Shown: positions 8,654 through 15,766 of the stretch, piece after piece
Layout of the letters: each line of letters opens with the position of its first letter
Position numbering within the stretch: the first letter of the stretch is position 1
The notes under the pieces: generated by a model
The model's input: only the letters and a program-made list of their open reading frames with translations
Told to the model about the DNA's origin: nothing
Databases searched by the model: none
Program-made: the position numbers and the translations under genes
Origin: Nitrospira sp.
GTDB lineage: Bacteria > Nitrospirota > Nitrospiria > Nitrospirales > Nitrospiraceae
NCBI GenBank assembly: GCA_029194675.1
Contig: JARFXP010000002.1
Location: 124,001 to 188,000, forward strand
Length of the DNA stretch: 64,000 nt
Direction of reading: 5' to 3'

Positions 8654-10097
8654 CGACAAGTGTCAACACATCGCTGACACATGAATTGGTCTTCATGCGC
8701 GACAAGACATCGCTGACTGTACCCAGTTGACCCTCCGGCACTCGTGCGGAAGTCACCGGACGACGCATGACTTCAGAGCAAAGGAGTGCTGGCCTTTTCA
8801 CGGAGGCGATAGGCTCGATGCACAATCCGTTTGAGGCGCCCCTGTTGGGACGCAGTCCAGTACACCGAAAGAGTTTGCGGGCCGGTCCGAATGACCACGC
8901 GGACAAACTCATGGGCATAGCGCGGGGGGAGCCGAATCGTTTCGTTGAACACCTGGATGTGGCCGTTTTCATCGATTCTCCTGATCACCCAGATCTGTCC
9001 GCGACAGAGTGGCAACGGGTGGGGCATACGGAAGGGCACGGGCAACGGGCACCGAGGGCCGTTCAAGCGCGCGTACTGCCCCTGATGGATCAGCCTGCGT
9101 GTGAGATAGGTGTTGTAGGCCACCTGAAAGGCGTGCGACCGAGCCCGCAGGTGCCGCAGGGTGCGGAAGCGATACCGCTGCCAGACCTTCTCCTGCCAGA
9201 GGCCGTTGTAGCGTTCGACGCGGGCGTTGGCGGCGGGTTGCCGCTCGGGCGTAAAGACCGGGATGACTCGACAGGCCAAGCAGAATCGGATCAGTTGCCC
9301 CAGACTGCGAGGATAGAACCGGCCGCCCGTCAAGCTCATGTCGTTGTCCATTTGGACAAACCGAGGCCGGCCATGACGGTGCCAGTCCCGCGTCAGAAAC
9401 GCCAGCACGCGCTGGACTCGTCGGTCGGGTTCCTCGGTCCCGCCGACCAGCCCCGTGGCTATGTCCTTGCGGTTCAAGATGACGACGGGCCGCCGAGCTC
9501 CCAGATAATGCCCGACAATGAAGTCGAGTTGGTGCACGTCGTTCTGGCGCCGGGCCGGAGGAGTGGGCAAGCTGGGACCGCGCCGAGATCGGTCCCGTCG
9601 CCTGCGCGTGACCAGCTGGTGCCGGGCCAAGATTCGGTGAATGGTGCGGATACTGTGCACGGGGGACACCCCCACATCGGCCAACTCGTGTGCGATCGCT
9701 TCCGCGCCGTAAAACCCAAGCGGATTGCGCGGACTGGTGAGCCGAGCATGCGTTCGGATGACCGCCTGCTCGAACGTGGCCGACACACGCCGGGCTATCT
9801 GGTGCGGTCGTCGGGATCGCTCCAAAAACCACGTCGGGCCTCCTTGGCGATACCGCCGGATCCATTTGTGCCCCCACTCCCGACTTCGTCGCAGTCGTCG
9901 GGCAATCCAACTGATCGACCGCTGTTGCAGCCACCAGCCGACACATCGCTTGCGTTCCTCGATCAGCTCCGCACTTTTTTTGACTCATATCCTTCCCCCC
10001 TGATGGACTGGAGGGTCCTTCTATCCGTTTTATCGGTGTCGGCCAAGTGTCATCGATGTCGTGTCAGTTTGGGTGTCAACGATGTGTTGTCATGTGA
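8654..10097 (-). mobile_element. IS481-like insertion sequence between the STAND gene and the avd remnant
   Basis: The inner terminal repeats are TGTCAACACATCGCTGACAC (8661-8680) and its inverted counterpart at 10073-10092 (18 of 20 bases match). An 8-bp direct repeat CCTTTACG at 8646-8653 and 10098-10105 may be the target duplication; if so, the element runs 8654-10097. Removing it joins the pyrimidine-rich tail of the STAND gene to a short leader and the avd start. The motif CGACAAG..ACATCGCTGAC is repeated inside the left end (about 8654-8678 and 8700-8718), as if a transposase-binding site were duplicated. It carries one transposase gene. Confidence 0.75.
8773..9988 (-). CDS. IS481-like DDE transposase, reading frame broken at an A7 tract
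   Basis: The main frame codes a DDE transposase with an integrase-type core: first Asp in HQLDFIVGHY, second in VQMDNDMSLTG, Glu in NARVERYNG. Upstream in the same frame is a helix-turn-helix region (ERKRCVGWWLQQ, then WIARRLRRSREWGHKW) that has no start codon of its own. A good ATG (9986-9988) lies one frame away and is followed four codons later by seven adenines (T7 on the plus strand, 9975-9981). With six adenines the ATG would read straight into the helix-turn-helix. So this is either an indel pseudogene or a product of slippage on the A7 run. The C-terminus (ends 8773) looks complete. Confidence 0.75.
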
Positions 10098-10155
10098 CCT
10101 TTACGTCCGATTCCGAAGGGCGAATGGAGTCTTCGATAGGTTGAGGAGTTGAGTG

Positions 10156-10389
10156 ATGCCTGCCACGGTTCCCCAGGCGGTGCAATCGTGTCATGAGCTG
10201 CTGCTGTGGCTGATTCCGCAGCTCGACAAGTTCCCGCGCGTGCGCCGCTTCACATTGGGCGAGCGCATCGAAGGCGGTCGAGTAGACTACGGAAACATTT
10301 TCGTTCACCCTTCGACCTGCTCAGGGCGAACGGAAATGATCCTGAAAGCATTAATTTTTGTCGTTCGTGCTGAGCTTGTCGAAGCATGA
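10156..10389 (+). pseudogene. avd: Truncated avd (DGR accessory variability determinant)
   Basis: The first 38 or so residues match the bAvd/four-helix-bundle family of DGR accessory proteins. After MPATVPQAVQSCHELL and IPQLDKFPR comes the hallmark RRFTLGERIEG. Avd proteins are usually 110-130 residues and continue with a second helix of the type LLDLLEGLI; here homology stops right after ERIEG, and the frame runs into a REP-like repeat and ends at residue 77. Avd binds the DGR reverse transcriptase and is needed for mutagenic retrohoming, so a truncated copy implies loss of function in cis. ATG 10156 was chosen for GAGGAG at 10143-10148. Its position downstream of the STAND gene, once the IS is removed, is the usual DGR order of target then avd. 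Confidence 0.72.
10308..10389. repeat. REP-like repeat pair, copy 2 (left flank of the GIY-YIG gene)
   Basis: Two units in inverted orientation: 10308-10333 (CCCTTCGACCTGCTCAGGG then CGAACGG) and 10362-10389 (CGTTCGTGCTGAGCTTGTCG then AAGCATGA). They are of the same family as 5679-5755 and 43786-43863. The pair occupies the place where the rest of avd should be. Confidence 0.8.
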
Positions 10390-10434
10390 GCCGGTCGAAG
10401 TACGGGCATCCTCGTTCCTGGCAAGACAAGTTCC

Positions 10435-10725
10435 ATGACTTTCTGGGTCTATATTCTTCGCTGTGCAGACGGGTCCTATTACACTGGGCACACCGATAAC
10501 CTCGAAAAGCGTGTCGCGGAACACCAAGTGGGAGAGTTGCATGGCTATACCTTCTCAAGGCGTCCATTAACCGTGGTGTATACCGAAGCGTTTAGGACCC
10601 GGGAAGAGGCATTGGCCTGTGAGCGTCGGATAAAGGGTTGGAGCCGACAGAAGAAGGAAGCAATGATTCGCGGTGACTGGGCGGAAGTGGGAAGGTTGGC
10701 GAAAGGAGGGCGTCCAGTTCGATAA
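10435..10725 (+). CDS. GIY-YIG single-domain nuclease (UPF0213/YhbQ-like)
   Basis: A 96-residue protein starting at ATG 10435. It has the GIY-YIG core as VYILRCADGSYYTGHT (residues 5-20), followed by LEKRVAEHQ with the expected Arg and a conserved EEALACERRIKGWSRQKK. This matches the stand-alone YhbQ/UPF0213 family. Catalysis needs the Tyr residues, an Arg and a Glu; Glu is present in EAFRTREEAL and ERRIKGW. Family members are poorly understood nucleases; many sit next to repeats. Here the gene is bracketed by REP-like units in inverted orientation (10362-10389 and 10737-10761), so it may travel with them. It is unlikely to be part of the DGR. Confidence 0.85.
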   Translation: MTFWVYILRCADGSYYTGHTDNLEKRVAEHQVGELHGYTFSRRPLTVVYTEAFRTREEALACERRIKGWSRQKKEAMIRGDWAEVGRLAKGGRPVR

Positions 10726-10736
10726 ACTCACCGCAG

Positions 10737-10761
10737 GCTTCGACAGGCTCAGGACGAATGG
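10737..10761. repeat. REP-like repeat, right flank of the GIY-YIG gene
   Basis: GCTTCGACAGGCTCAGGACG followed by AATGG is the inverted counterpart of the unit at 10362-10385. About 350 bp containing only the GIY-YIG gene lies between the two. Confidence 0.75.
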
Positions 10762-11083
10762 ACTCATGAGTCGGCATGATAATAATACAAGTTCGGACTC
10801 ATGGATGCACCGCTCTTGCACTTGCTGGACCGCCTCATCGCAGCAGATCATGGTAAGCGTTACGCGGCGGGTTGTACCAAATGCCAAGTGCTTTAGCGTT
10901 TGGTGCGACTAAACGCAAGTCTTCTACTGATATTGTGAACCGTTGCCCAGCAGGGGCTATGAGAGGAAGTTCGTCAAGGGAAGATTTAGTACAGCGTGCC
11001 GGGTGGGATCATCACCCTGCTCGAGATCGTGGTATTCAGTTCGTACTGAATGAGCGGATGAGGATGCTTAGAGAGGAGGGCGC
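10762..11083. other. Non-coding stretch after the repeat-bracketed GIY-YIG gene
   Basis: No gene is supported here. A 31-codon frame (10801-10896, MDAPLLHLLDRLIAADHGKR then YAAGCTKCQVL) is open but too short to call; it could be debris. I looked for reverse-transcriptase motifs (YADD box) and for an AAC-rich copy of the STAND gene's 3' end and saw neither. GAGAGGAGGG at 11070-11080 is the ribosome site of the next gene. Confidence 0.5.
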
Positions 11084-11404
11084 ATGATTCTTACGACGAC
11101 GAACAACATCGATGGCAAGAAAACGGTCAAGTATCTCGGCTTGGTGTCCGGGGATGCGATTCTCGGCGCGAACATCTTTCGGGATTTTTTTGCGTCGATC
11201 CGGGATATCGTCGGTGGTCGCTCGGCGGCCTATGAAAAGGAACTCCGAAAAGCGAAGAATATTGCGCTGGAAGAAATGGAGGAGCAAGCCAAGAACCTGG
11301 GCGCCAATGCGATCGTCGGCATCGATATCGATTATGAGACGATCGGCACCAACAGCAGTATGTTGATGGTCAGTGCGAACGGGACTGCCGTGGTGATTGA
11401 GTAA
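11084..11404 (+). CDS. UPF0145/YbjQ-like protein
   Basis: A 106-residue protein with the YbjQ signature: [20 protein letters not shown], then [20 protein letters not shown], then [20 protein letters not shown]. Family members form pentameric rings and are often labelled heavy-metal-binding domain proteins, but no cellular role is settled. Length and motif order are complete. A strong ribosome site (GAGAGGAGGG) lies just upstream of ATG 11084. The next gene is convergent. Confidence 0.85.
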   Translation: MILTTTNNIDGKKTVKYLGLVSGDAILGANIFRDFFASIRDIVGGRSAAYEKELRKAKNIALEEMEEQAKNLGANAIVGIDIDYETIGTNSSMLMVSANGTAVVIE

Positions 11405-11427
11405 GAAGCTCGGTGGGGTTGGCGAAT

Positions 11428-11766
11428 CTACCGGAACATCATCTTTACCAGCCCAATACATCCCAGATACAAGACGAGCGATCCGGCCATCGCGGGCCAG
11501 AAGCCGAGACGGGGGATGCCCATGATCATGGCAATGACATAGACGGTCCAGGGTGGGACGAACCACAACAAGTTCTTGGCGTAGTCAACCGTTGTTGTCC
11601 CACCACCGCTCGCATAGAGTAGGATGAATGTGACCCCGGTGATGGCGGGAAAGGTACTGGCCATGGCGGCGAGGAACGACTTGCCTTGCGAGCCAAGATA
11701 GGTGGAGAAGGTTACGATGCTGCCGCCTAAGAGAAAGTACACCGCGTATTTCACAAGATCAGTCAC
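11428..11766 (-). CDS. Small integral membrane protein (DUF3147-like)
   Basis: A 112-residue hydrophobic protein with about four predicted membrane helices (near residues 5-22, 33-52, 65-85 and 90-108). The pattern GSIVTFSTYLGSQ, FLAAMASTFPAI and a LWFVPPWTV segment recalls the DUF3147/GlpM-like family, whose role is unknown. It lies 14 bases downstream of the MBL-fold gene on the same strand and may be co-transcribed with it. Family assignment is tentative. Confidence 0.6.
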   Translation of the reverse strand: MTDLVKYAVYFLLGGSIVTFSTYLGSQGKSFLAAMASTFPAITGVTFILLYASGGGTTTVDYAKNLLWFVPPWTVYVIAMIMGIPRLGFWPAMAGSLVLYLGCIGLVKMMFR

Positions 11767-11780
11767 GAAAATCCCCCTCC

Positions 11781-12797
11781 TTATGCTCCCTGAAACGCCT
11801 CCATCGCTTCCCTCTCCAGCGCCTCGCCCTGGCCGGTATAACGCGGCGAAAAGTGAAACACGATGAGGTCGTGGACCTGCGCCTTGCGTGCCATGAGCCC
11901 GGCTTGCCTGGCCGTCAAATGATACCGGTCGTACGCTTTTTCTGCGTCACAATCCAGATAGGGCGATTCACAATAGAAGATGTCTGCTCCGCGTGCGAGC
12001 TGGATGATCTTGGCTTCATTTTCCTCGTCGTACCGCGCGTCGACGAGATAGGTGATCTTTTGCCCTCGTGAGATCGTAAGAAACCGTTCCTTCACTTCTC
12101 CCAGCATAAATTCCTGCACCTCGCGTCGATGCTCGTCGTAGAGCGCCAGGGTGAAGCGGAAATCGTCCGGCTTGCCTTGCCAGATATGCTGCTTCACGTC
12201 TTTGAGCCAAGCGCCGACCCTTAGCCCTGCCTCATGCAATTTCTGTTTATTGACGTTGATGTGAAATTGCTCTTCGAGCGAGTACGCGAATGAGGGGATG
12301 CGATGGTTCAATGCCACGGCTTTGGTCGTGAACATCGGATCTTCCAGCACAGTGAAGAGCGGACCGTCGCGGTGTGGCGTTGGAGAGGACCCTTGCTCGG
12401 ACGGCTGAAATCCGTCACTCGCTCGAAACACAGTCCGTCGAATCTCCTGTTTGTGGAACTCCCGAACTTCGATCGTGAGCGGGTAGCCGTCCACAAGATT
12501 CCAGGTATAGCCGCGCAGTTTGCCATGGACATTGTCGATCAGGCCAGGAGGGCCGAACAGTTTAAGAGTCTTCCCCCGTCCAAGCGCGACTCGAAGAACA
12601 GCATCAAATCCGATGAAATGGTCCATGTGTGTATGAGAGATGAAGATTTCTCCTGCCCTGAGCAATCTGGTCGGCCCCAGGTTGCCGTTGTGCCCGAGAT
12701 CAAAGAGCAACGCTCGCTTCGACCAGCGAACTTCTACGTAGACGCCCGGGTCGCCGAAGACATCGTTAACCAGATAACTGGAGAAGGAAGGGTTCAT
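11781..12797 (-). CDS. MBL-fold hydrolase, ribonuclease Z-like
   Basis: A 338-residue metallo-beta-lactamase-fold protein. The zinc motif is FISHTHMDHFIGFD (near residues 52-65), and downstream ligands are visible in TYLVDARYDEEN and ADIFYCESPYLD, with a late HLTARQAGLMA and a DLIVFHFSPRY segment. This arrangement is that of the RNase Z/ElaC branch, which trims tRNA 3' ends, but it is longer than typical bacterial RNase Z and has an unusual middle section, so substrate is uncertain. ATG 12797 begins directly before the conserved N-terminal strand. Confidence 0.75.
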   Translation of the reverse strand: MNPSFSSYLVNDVFGDPGVYVEVRWSKRALLFDLGHNGNLGPTRLLRAGEIFISHTHMDHFIGFDAVLRVALGRGKTLKLFGPPGLIDNVHGKLRGYTWNLVDGYPLTIEVREFHKQEIRRTVFRASDGFQPSEQGSSPTPHRDGPLFTVLEDPMFTTKAVALNHRIPSFAYSLEEQFHINVNKQKLHEAGLRVGAWLKDVKQHIWQGKPDDFRFTLALYDEHRREVQEFMLGEVKERFLTISRGQKITYLVDARYDEENEAKIIQLARGADIFYCESPYLDCDAEKAYDRYHLTARQAGLMARKAQVHDLIVFHFSPRYTGQGEALEREAMEAFQGA

Positions 12798-12813
12798 GAG
12801 CGAATCATTCAGC

Positions 12814-12853
12814 GATCTGTTGATCTGTCAAATTGGATTCCAATCAACAGATC
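12814..12853. repeat. Short hairpin repeat, copy 1
   Basis: Perfect 11-bp arms GATCTGTTGAT (12814-12824) and ATCAACAGATC (12843-12853) around an 18-base loop, followed by GTCAAATTCTC. A related element beginning with the same GATCTGTTGATCT and ending in a similar CTCAAATTC is at 60475-60535. There is no T-run, so it is not a standard terminator. Confidence 0.6.
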
Positions 12854-12862
12854 GTCAAATTC

Positions 12863-13570
12863 TCATCCTATCGCCGCTTTGACTGCACTGTACATCACGA
12901 TCACTTCGACCGCGTGAGCCATAATCGTAATCCAGAGGTTGCGCGTTCTGAGCCAGATGCTTCCCCAGATGAGCCCGTCCCAGAGGGCGATCCAGTGAAG
13001 GTATTGAAAAGTATTCACCATGAACGGGTCGAATGCAAATGTGAGCGTGCTGGCCGTGAGGGCTAGGGGAGACAGGCGTCGGCTGGAATTAGAATCCCGC
13101 CAGTGCGATTCGAGCTCGGCCAGGCGTCCTAAGAGAAATCCGCGAAAGTTAAGTTCCACGAACAGCGCGATGCCGCAGATGAGCCATGGTACCATGAGGA
13201 GGACGGGGAGACGACCGTGAGGCGTCTGCTTCAAGAACGTGATGTCGTAACCAAGGAATGGATAGGCGACCAGAATCACGAACGTATTGAGAACGCCGAG
13301 CAACAATCCCGTCAACACTCCCCACTGGAGCCCGCTCCGCACCTTTCCCCTTTCCAACCCGAGTTGAGCCGGTACCTGCGAGACGCGCACAGCCCAGAAA
13401 CTGAGCCCCACATAGGCGAGAAACTGGGGTACGAATTGGAGGAGCAGTTGTTCTTTGAGAGAAGCGGGAAGCGCGTAGTAGCCGAATGTTGCTCCAATCG
13501 GGAGCAGCGACAGTGCTGCTCCCGCAGATGAAGCTTGGCTTGGAGCCGGACGATTGGGCTCGGACGCCAT
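12863..13570 (-). CDS. CPBP-family (CaaX protease/bacteriocin-processing-like) membrane protein
   Basis: A 235-residue protein with about six to seven membrane helices. The diagnostic motif-1 region reads FVELNFRGFLLGRL, where active family members have EExxxRG: the first Glu is replaced by Val while the second Glu, Arg and Gly are kept. A late His occurs in WITIMAHAVEV, fitting the family's last motif. It may be an inactive or altered member of the ABI/CPBP clan. ATG 13570 was chosen. The TolC-like gene ends 8 bases before it on the same strand, so the two are probably one transcript. Confidence 0.7.
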   Translation of the reverse strand: MASEPNRPAPSQASSAGAALSLLPIGATFGYYALPASLKEQLLLQFVPQFLAYVGLSFWAVRVSQVPAQLGLERGKVRSGLQWGVLTGLLLGVLNTFVILVAYPFLGYDITFLKQTPHGRLPVLLMVPWLICGIALFVELNFRGFLLGRLAELESHWRDSNSSRRLSPLALTASTLTFAFDPFMVNTFQYLHWIALWDGLIWGSIWLRTRNLWITIMAHAVEVIVMYSAVKAAIG

Positions 13571-13577
13571 CGGAGCG

Positions 13578-15140
13578 CTACGAAAGTTCGAGATGATAGC
13601 GGTCCAATGTGGTCGCCTTATGGCGAGAAAGGTTGGACAGCGACTTGTTGTAATCGACGATGGCCCGCAGCTCGTTGCCCTGGGCAGTGGCCAGGTCGCG
13701 CTGGAAATCGAGCACGAAGCGAGTCGTGCTGAGCCCGACCTTCAACCGTTCCTGTTCGGCCTGTAGCTGTTTCTCTGCCATGATGCGAGCCGATCTGGTG
13801 GTTTCGATACGCTTAAAGTCGGTCTGTACCCGGCGCACTGCTTCCCGCACGCCGACGATGATTTGTTGCCGCACACTGGCGAGCGAATCCTCGGCATTTC
13901 GGGCCTCCAGCTTTCGTTTGTTGTACGTGTTGATGGCGGCCCGGTTGCCGAGCGGATAACTGAGCACCAGCCCCGCTCCATAGTTGTAAAAATCGCCGCT
14001 GAAGTTTCTCGCAGCGGATTCGACGTAGTCCCCCCCAAGCCCGGCAAGACCGACGGTGCCTTGAAATGAGAGAGTCGGCAACAACTGATTACGGGCGAAT
14101 TGTTTATTCAGTTCACCCGATTCGACATTTTTCTTTGCCTGCACGATTTCCGGCCGCTGTTCGATCGCCGTATCGATGGCCTCCTGGAGGCTGAGGGGTT
14201 CAAGGACCGTGACGGGGATATCCGCGGGGGTGAGGCGGACGTCTTGGCGCAGGTCTTCTTCGCCCGGATTCAAGAGGCGTCGTAGCTGATCTTCCTGATC
14301 CCGAATGGCTTTCTCGGCAATCAACACCTGCTCCACTCTGGATGAGGCTGCTGCTTCGGCCTGAAGCACGTCGACGATCGACATGACGCCTGCTTTCGCC
14401 TTGGCGCGGTTGGTCGCTAAGAGTTCTTCGGCGGCCTTCATGGCGGCTTGCGCCACTTTCAAATTATCATTCGCAAACACCAGCTCCCAATAGGTTTGTT
14501 CCACCGTGGTGATGACGGTCAGCACTCGGTCTCGAAAGACATGCTGTTCGACCTCGGCATTATTCTGGGCGACCTTGATGAAGGTCTTATTGATCCCGAT
14601 CCCCGCGTTCCTGAGCAACGGCTGAGTCAATGTGAAGGCCAGGCCGCCTGTCCAGGCAGGATTGAAGAGGAATCCTTGGGCGACGTTCGGGTTCACGCCG
14701 GTTCGGGCGGGGCTATAATTGACGTCGAAATTGCCGCCTGTAATGAGGTTGGTCTGCGCATCCAAGGTCACGGAACTGTTGCGCTGGTCGAAAATCGTAA
14801 TCTGATTAAGGATCGGTGTCGTTCCGCCGAACACGGGTCGATTGAGCGGGTTCACTGTCCGATTAAATTGGCCGTTGACGCTGAGGTTGGGATCGAACTT
14901 GGATTGTTCGATGATGATGTCCGCCAACCGGCTTTCTTTGTTGTGACGGCTGATACTGATGTCGAGATTATTCTGCAGCGCGCGCAGCGCCGCATCCGCG
15001 AGCGACACGCTTTCACGTCGCTCCGCTGGAAGAGGTTGTGTCACATCCAAGCACCAACTGTCGAGTGGTGATATGATGGACCACAAACCGGCGATCACGA
15101 TGGTTGCAAGACGGTGATGACTTGAGGATCTGCAATTCAT
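13578..15140 (-). CDS. TolC-family outer-membrane channel protein
   Basis: A 520-residue protein with an N-terminal signal (hydrophobic residues 10-28) and two copies of the outer-membrane efflux repeat. Typical segments are VSLADAALRALQNNLDI (start of repeat 1), EVEQHVFRDRVLTVITTVEQ (long helix) and SLQEAIDTAIEQRPEI (start of repeat 2). Such proteins form trimeric outer-membrane/periplasmic ducts for efflux or type I secretion. No inner-membrane pump or adaptor gene is next to it, so it probably serves a pump encoded elsewhere. AGAAAGTT precedes ATG 15140. Divergent from the small secreted protein at 15204. Confidence 0.88.
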   Translation of the reverse strand: MNCRSSSHHRLATIVIAGLWSIISPLDSWCLDVTQPLPAERRESVSLADAALRALQNNLDISISRHNKESRLADIIIEQSKFDPNLSVNGQFNRTVNPLNRPVFGGTTPILNQITIFDQRNSSVTLDAQTNLITGGNFDVNYSPARTGVNPNVAQGFLFNPAWTGGLAFTLTQPLLRNAGIGINKTFIKVAQNNAEVEQHVFRDRVLTVITTVEQTYWELVFANDNLKVAQAAMKAAEELLATNRAKAKAGVMSIVDVLQAEAAASSRVEQVLIAEKAIRDQEDQLRRLLNPGEEDLRQDVRLTPADIPVTVLEPLSLQEAIDTAIEQRPEIVQAKKNVESGELNKQFARNQLLPTLSFQGTVGLAGLGGDYVESAARNFSGDFYNYGAGLVLSYPLGNRAAINTYNKRKLEARNAEDSLASVRQQIIVGVREAVRRVQTDFKRIETTRSARIMAEKQLQAEQERLKVGLSTTRFVLDFQRDLATAQGNELRAIVDYNKSLSNLSRHKATTLDRYHLELS

Positions 15141-15203
15141 AACTTTCTCCTTGATTCACGATCCGCGCGAGCTCATACTATAATCTGCCTTACAATCTCT
15201 GTC

Positions 15204-15671
15204 ATGAACATTAAGATCGCGCACACTCCTGTTGCTGGAACAGCCACTCGCCCTCGATCGTGGAGTCTGCTCGTCGTTCTGATATATCTGCTCGCAGTCG
15301 CGGCATTCAGCACGAGCCAATCTGCCTTGGCACAGAATGTGTCGGCAGGGTCTACTGCCTCTGCTGTACGGTCGTTTGATGGAGGGCTCGGTACTCTGTT
15401 TCGATTCGCCGGTGGGAGCCTGTACATAGACCGCCAGGGTACACAGGGGTTTCTCTACTTTCCTGGACAATACTTCCAAACGTACAACTTTCGAAACCCC
15501 ACCACGGGTCAGGCTTGGAGTGGGGCCGTCATGACCTTCGGCCCACAATTGTCCATTGGGCTTATCCAAGGCGCGAATCAAGCCGGATCCGGAATCGTCC
15601 TTCCTGGGCCGCCACCTCAAACGGCTCCCTTGCCTCCGATCGAGTCGGGCATCCTCGACGAGATTCCCTAA
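15204..15671 (+). CDS. Hypothetical secreted protein
   Basis: A 155-residue protein. Residues 1-44 look like a signal peptide with a long basic n-region, a hydrophobic core (LLVVLIYLLAVAAF) and a cleavage-like SALAQN site. The mature part is glycine- and aromatic-rich and ends in a proline-rich tail (LPGPPPQTAPLPPIES). No family is recognised. It is divergent from the TolC gene (63-base gap), so they may share a regulatory region. Confidence 0.6.
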   Translation: MNIKIAHTPVAGTATRPRSWSLLVVLIYLLAVAAFSTSQSALAQNVSAGSTASAVRSFDGGLGTLFRFAGGSLYIDRQGTQGFLYFPGQYFQTYNFRNPTTGQAWSGAVMTFGPQLSIGLIQGANQAGSGIVLPGPPPQTAPLPPIESGILDEIP

Positions 15672-15766
15672 TTCACCGAGTGGAACGGCTCGTCGCTTGC
15701 GTTCTTGTCTTCTGTAGAGCCTCGATGTCCTGAAACAGTCTATTCCGTTCACCCGCTCGCAATGTT

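Noticed and set aside
8969-9988. A 339-codon minus-strand frame starting at the good ATG of the transposase
   Set aside because: After four codons it leaves the transposase frame; its translation is Ser/Arg/Pro-rich without motifs. Only the ATG is relevant, through the A7 shift.
8767-10152. A 461-codon plus-strand frame across the insertion sequence
   Set aside because: It is the antisense of the DDE transposase, which has clear catalytic motifs; the plus-strand translation is low-complexity and without a family.
10872-11087. A 71-codon frame before the UPF0145 gene, checked as a reverse-transcriptase remnant
   Set aside because: No YADD or other RT motif and no similarity I can name; it ends in the next gene's ribosome site.
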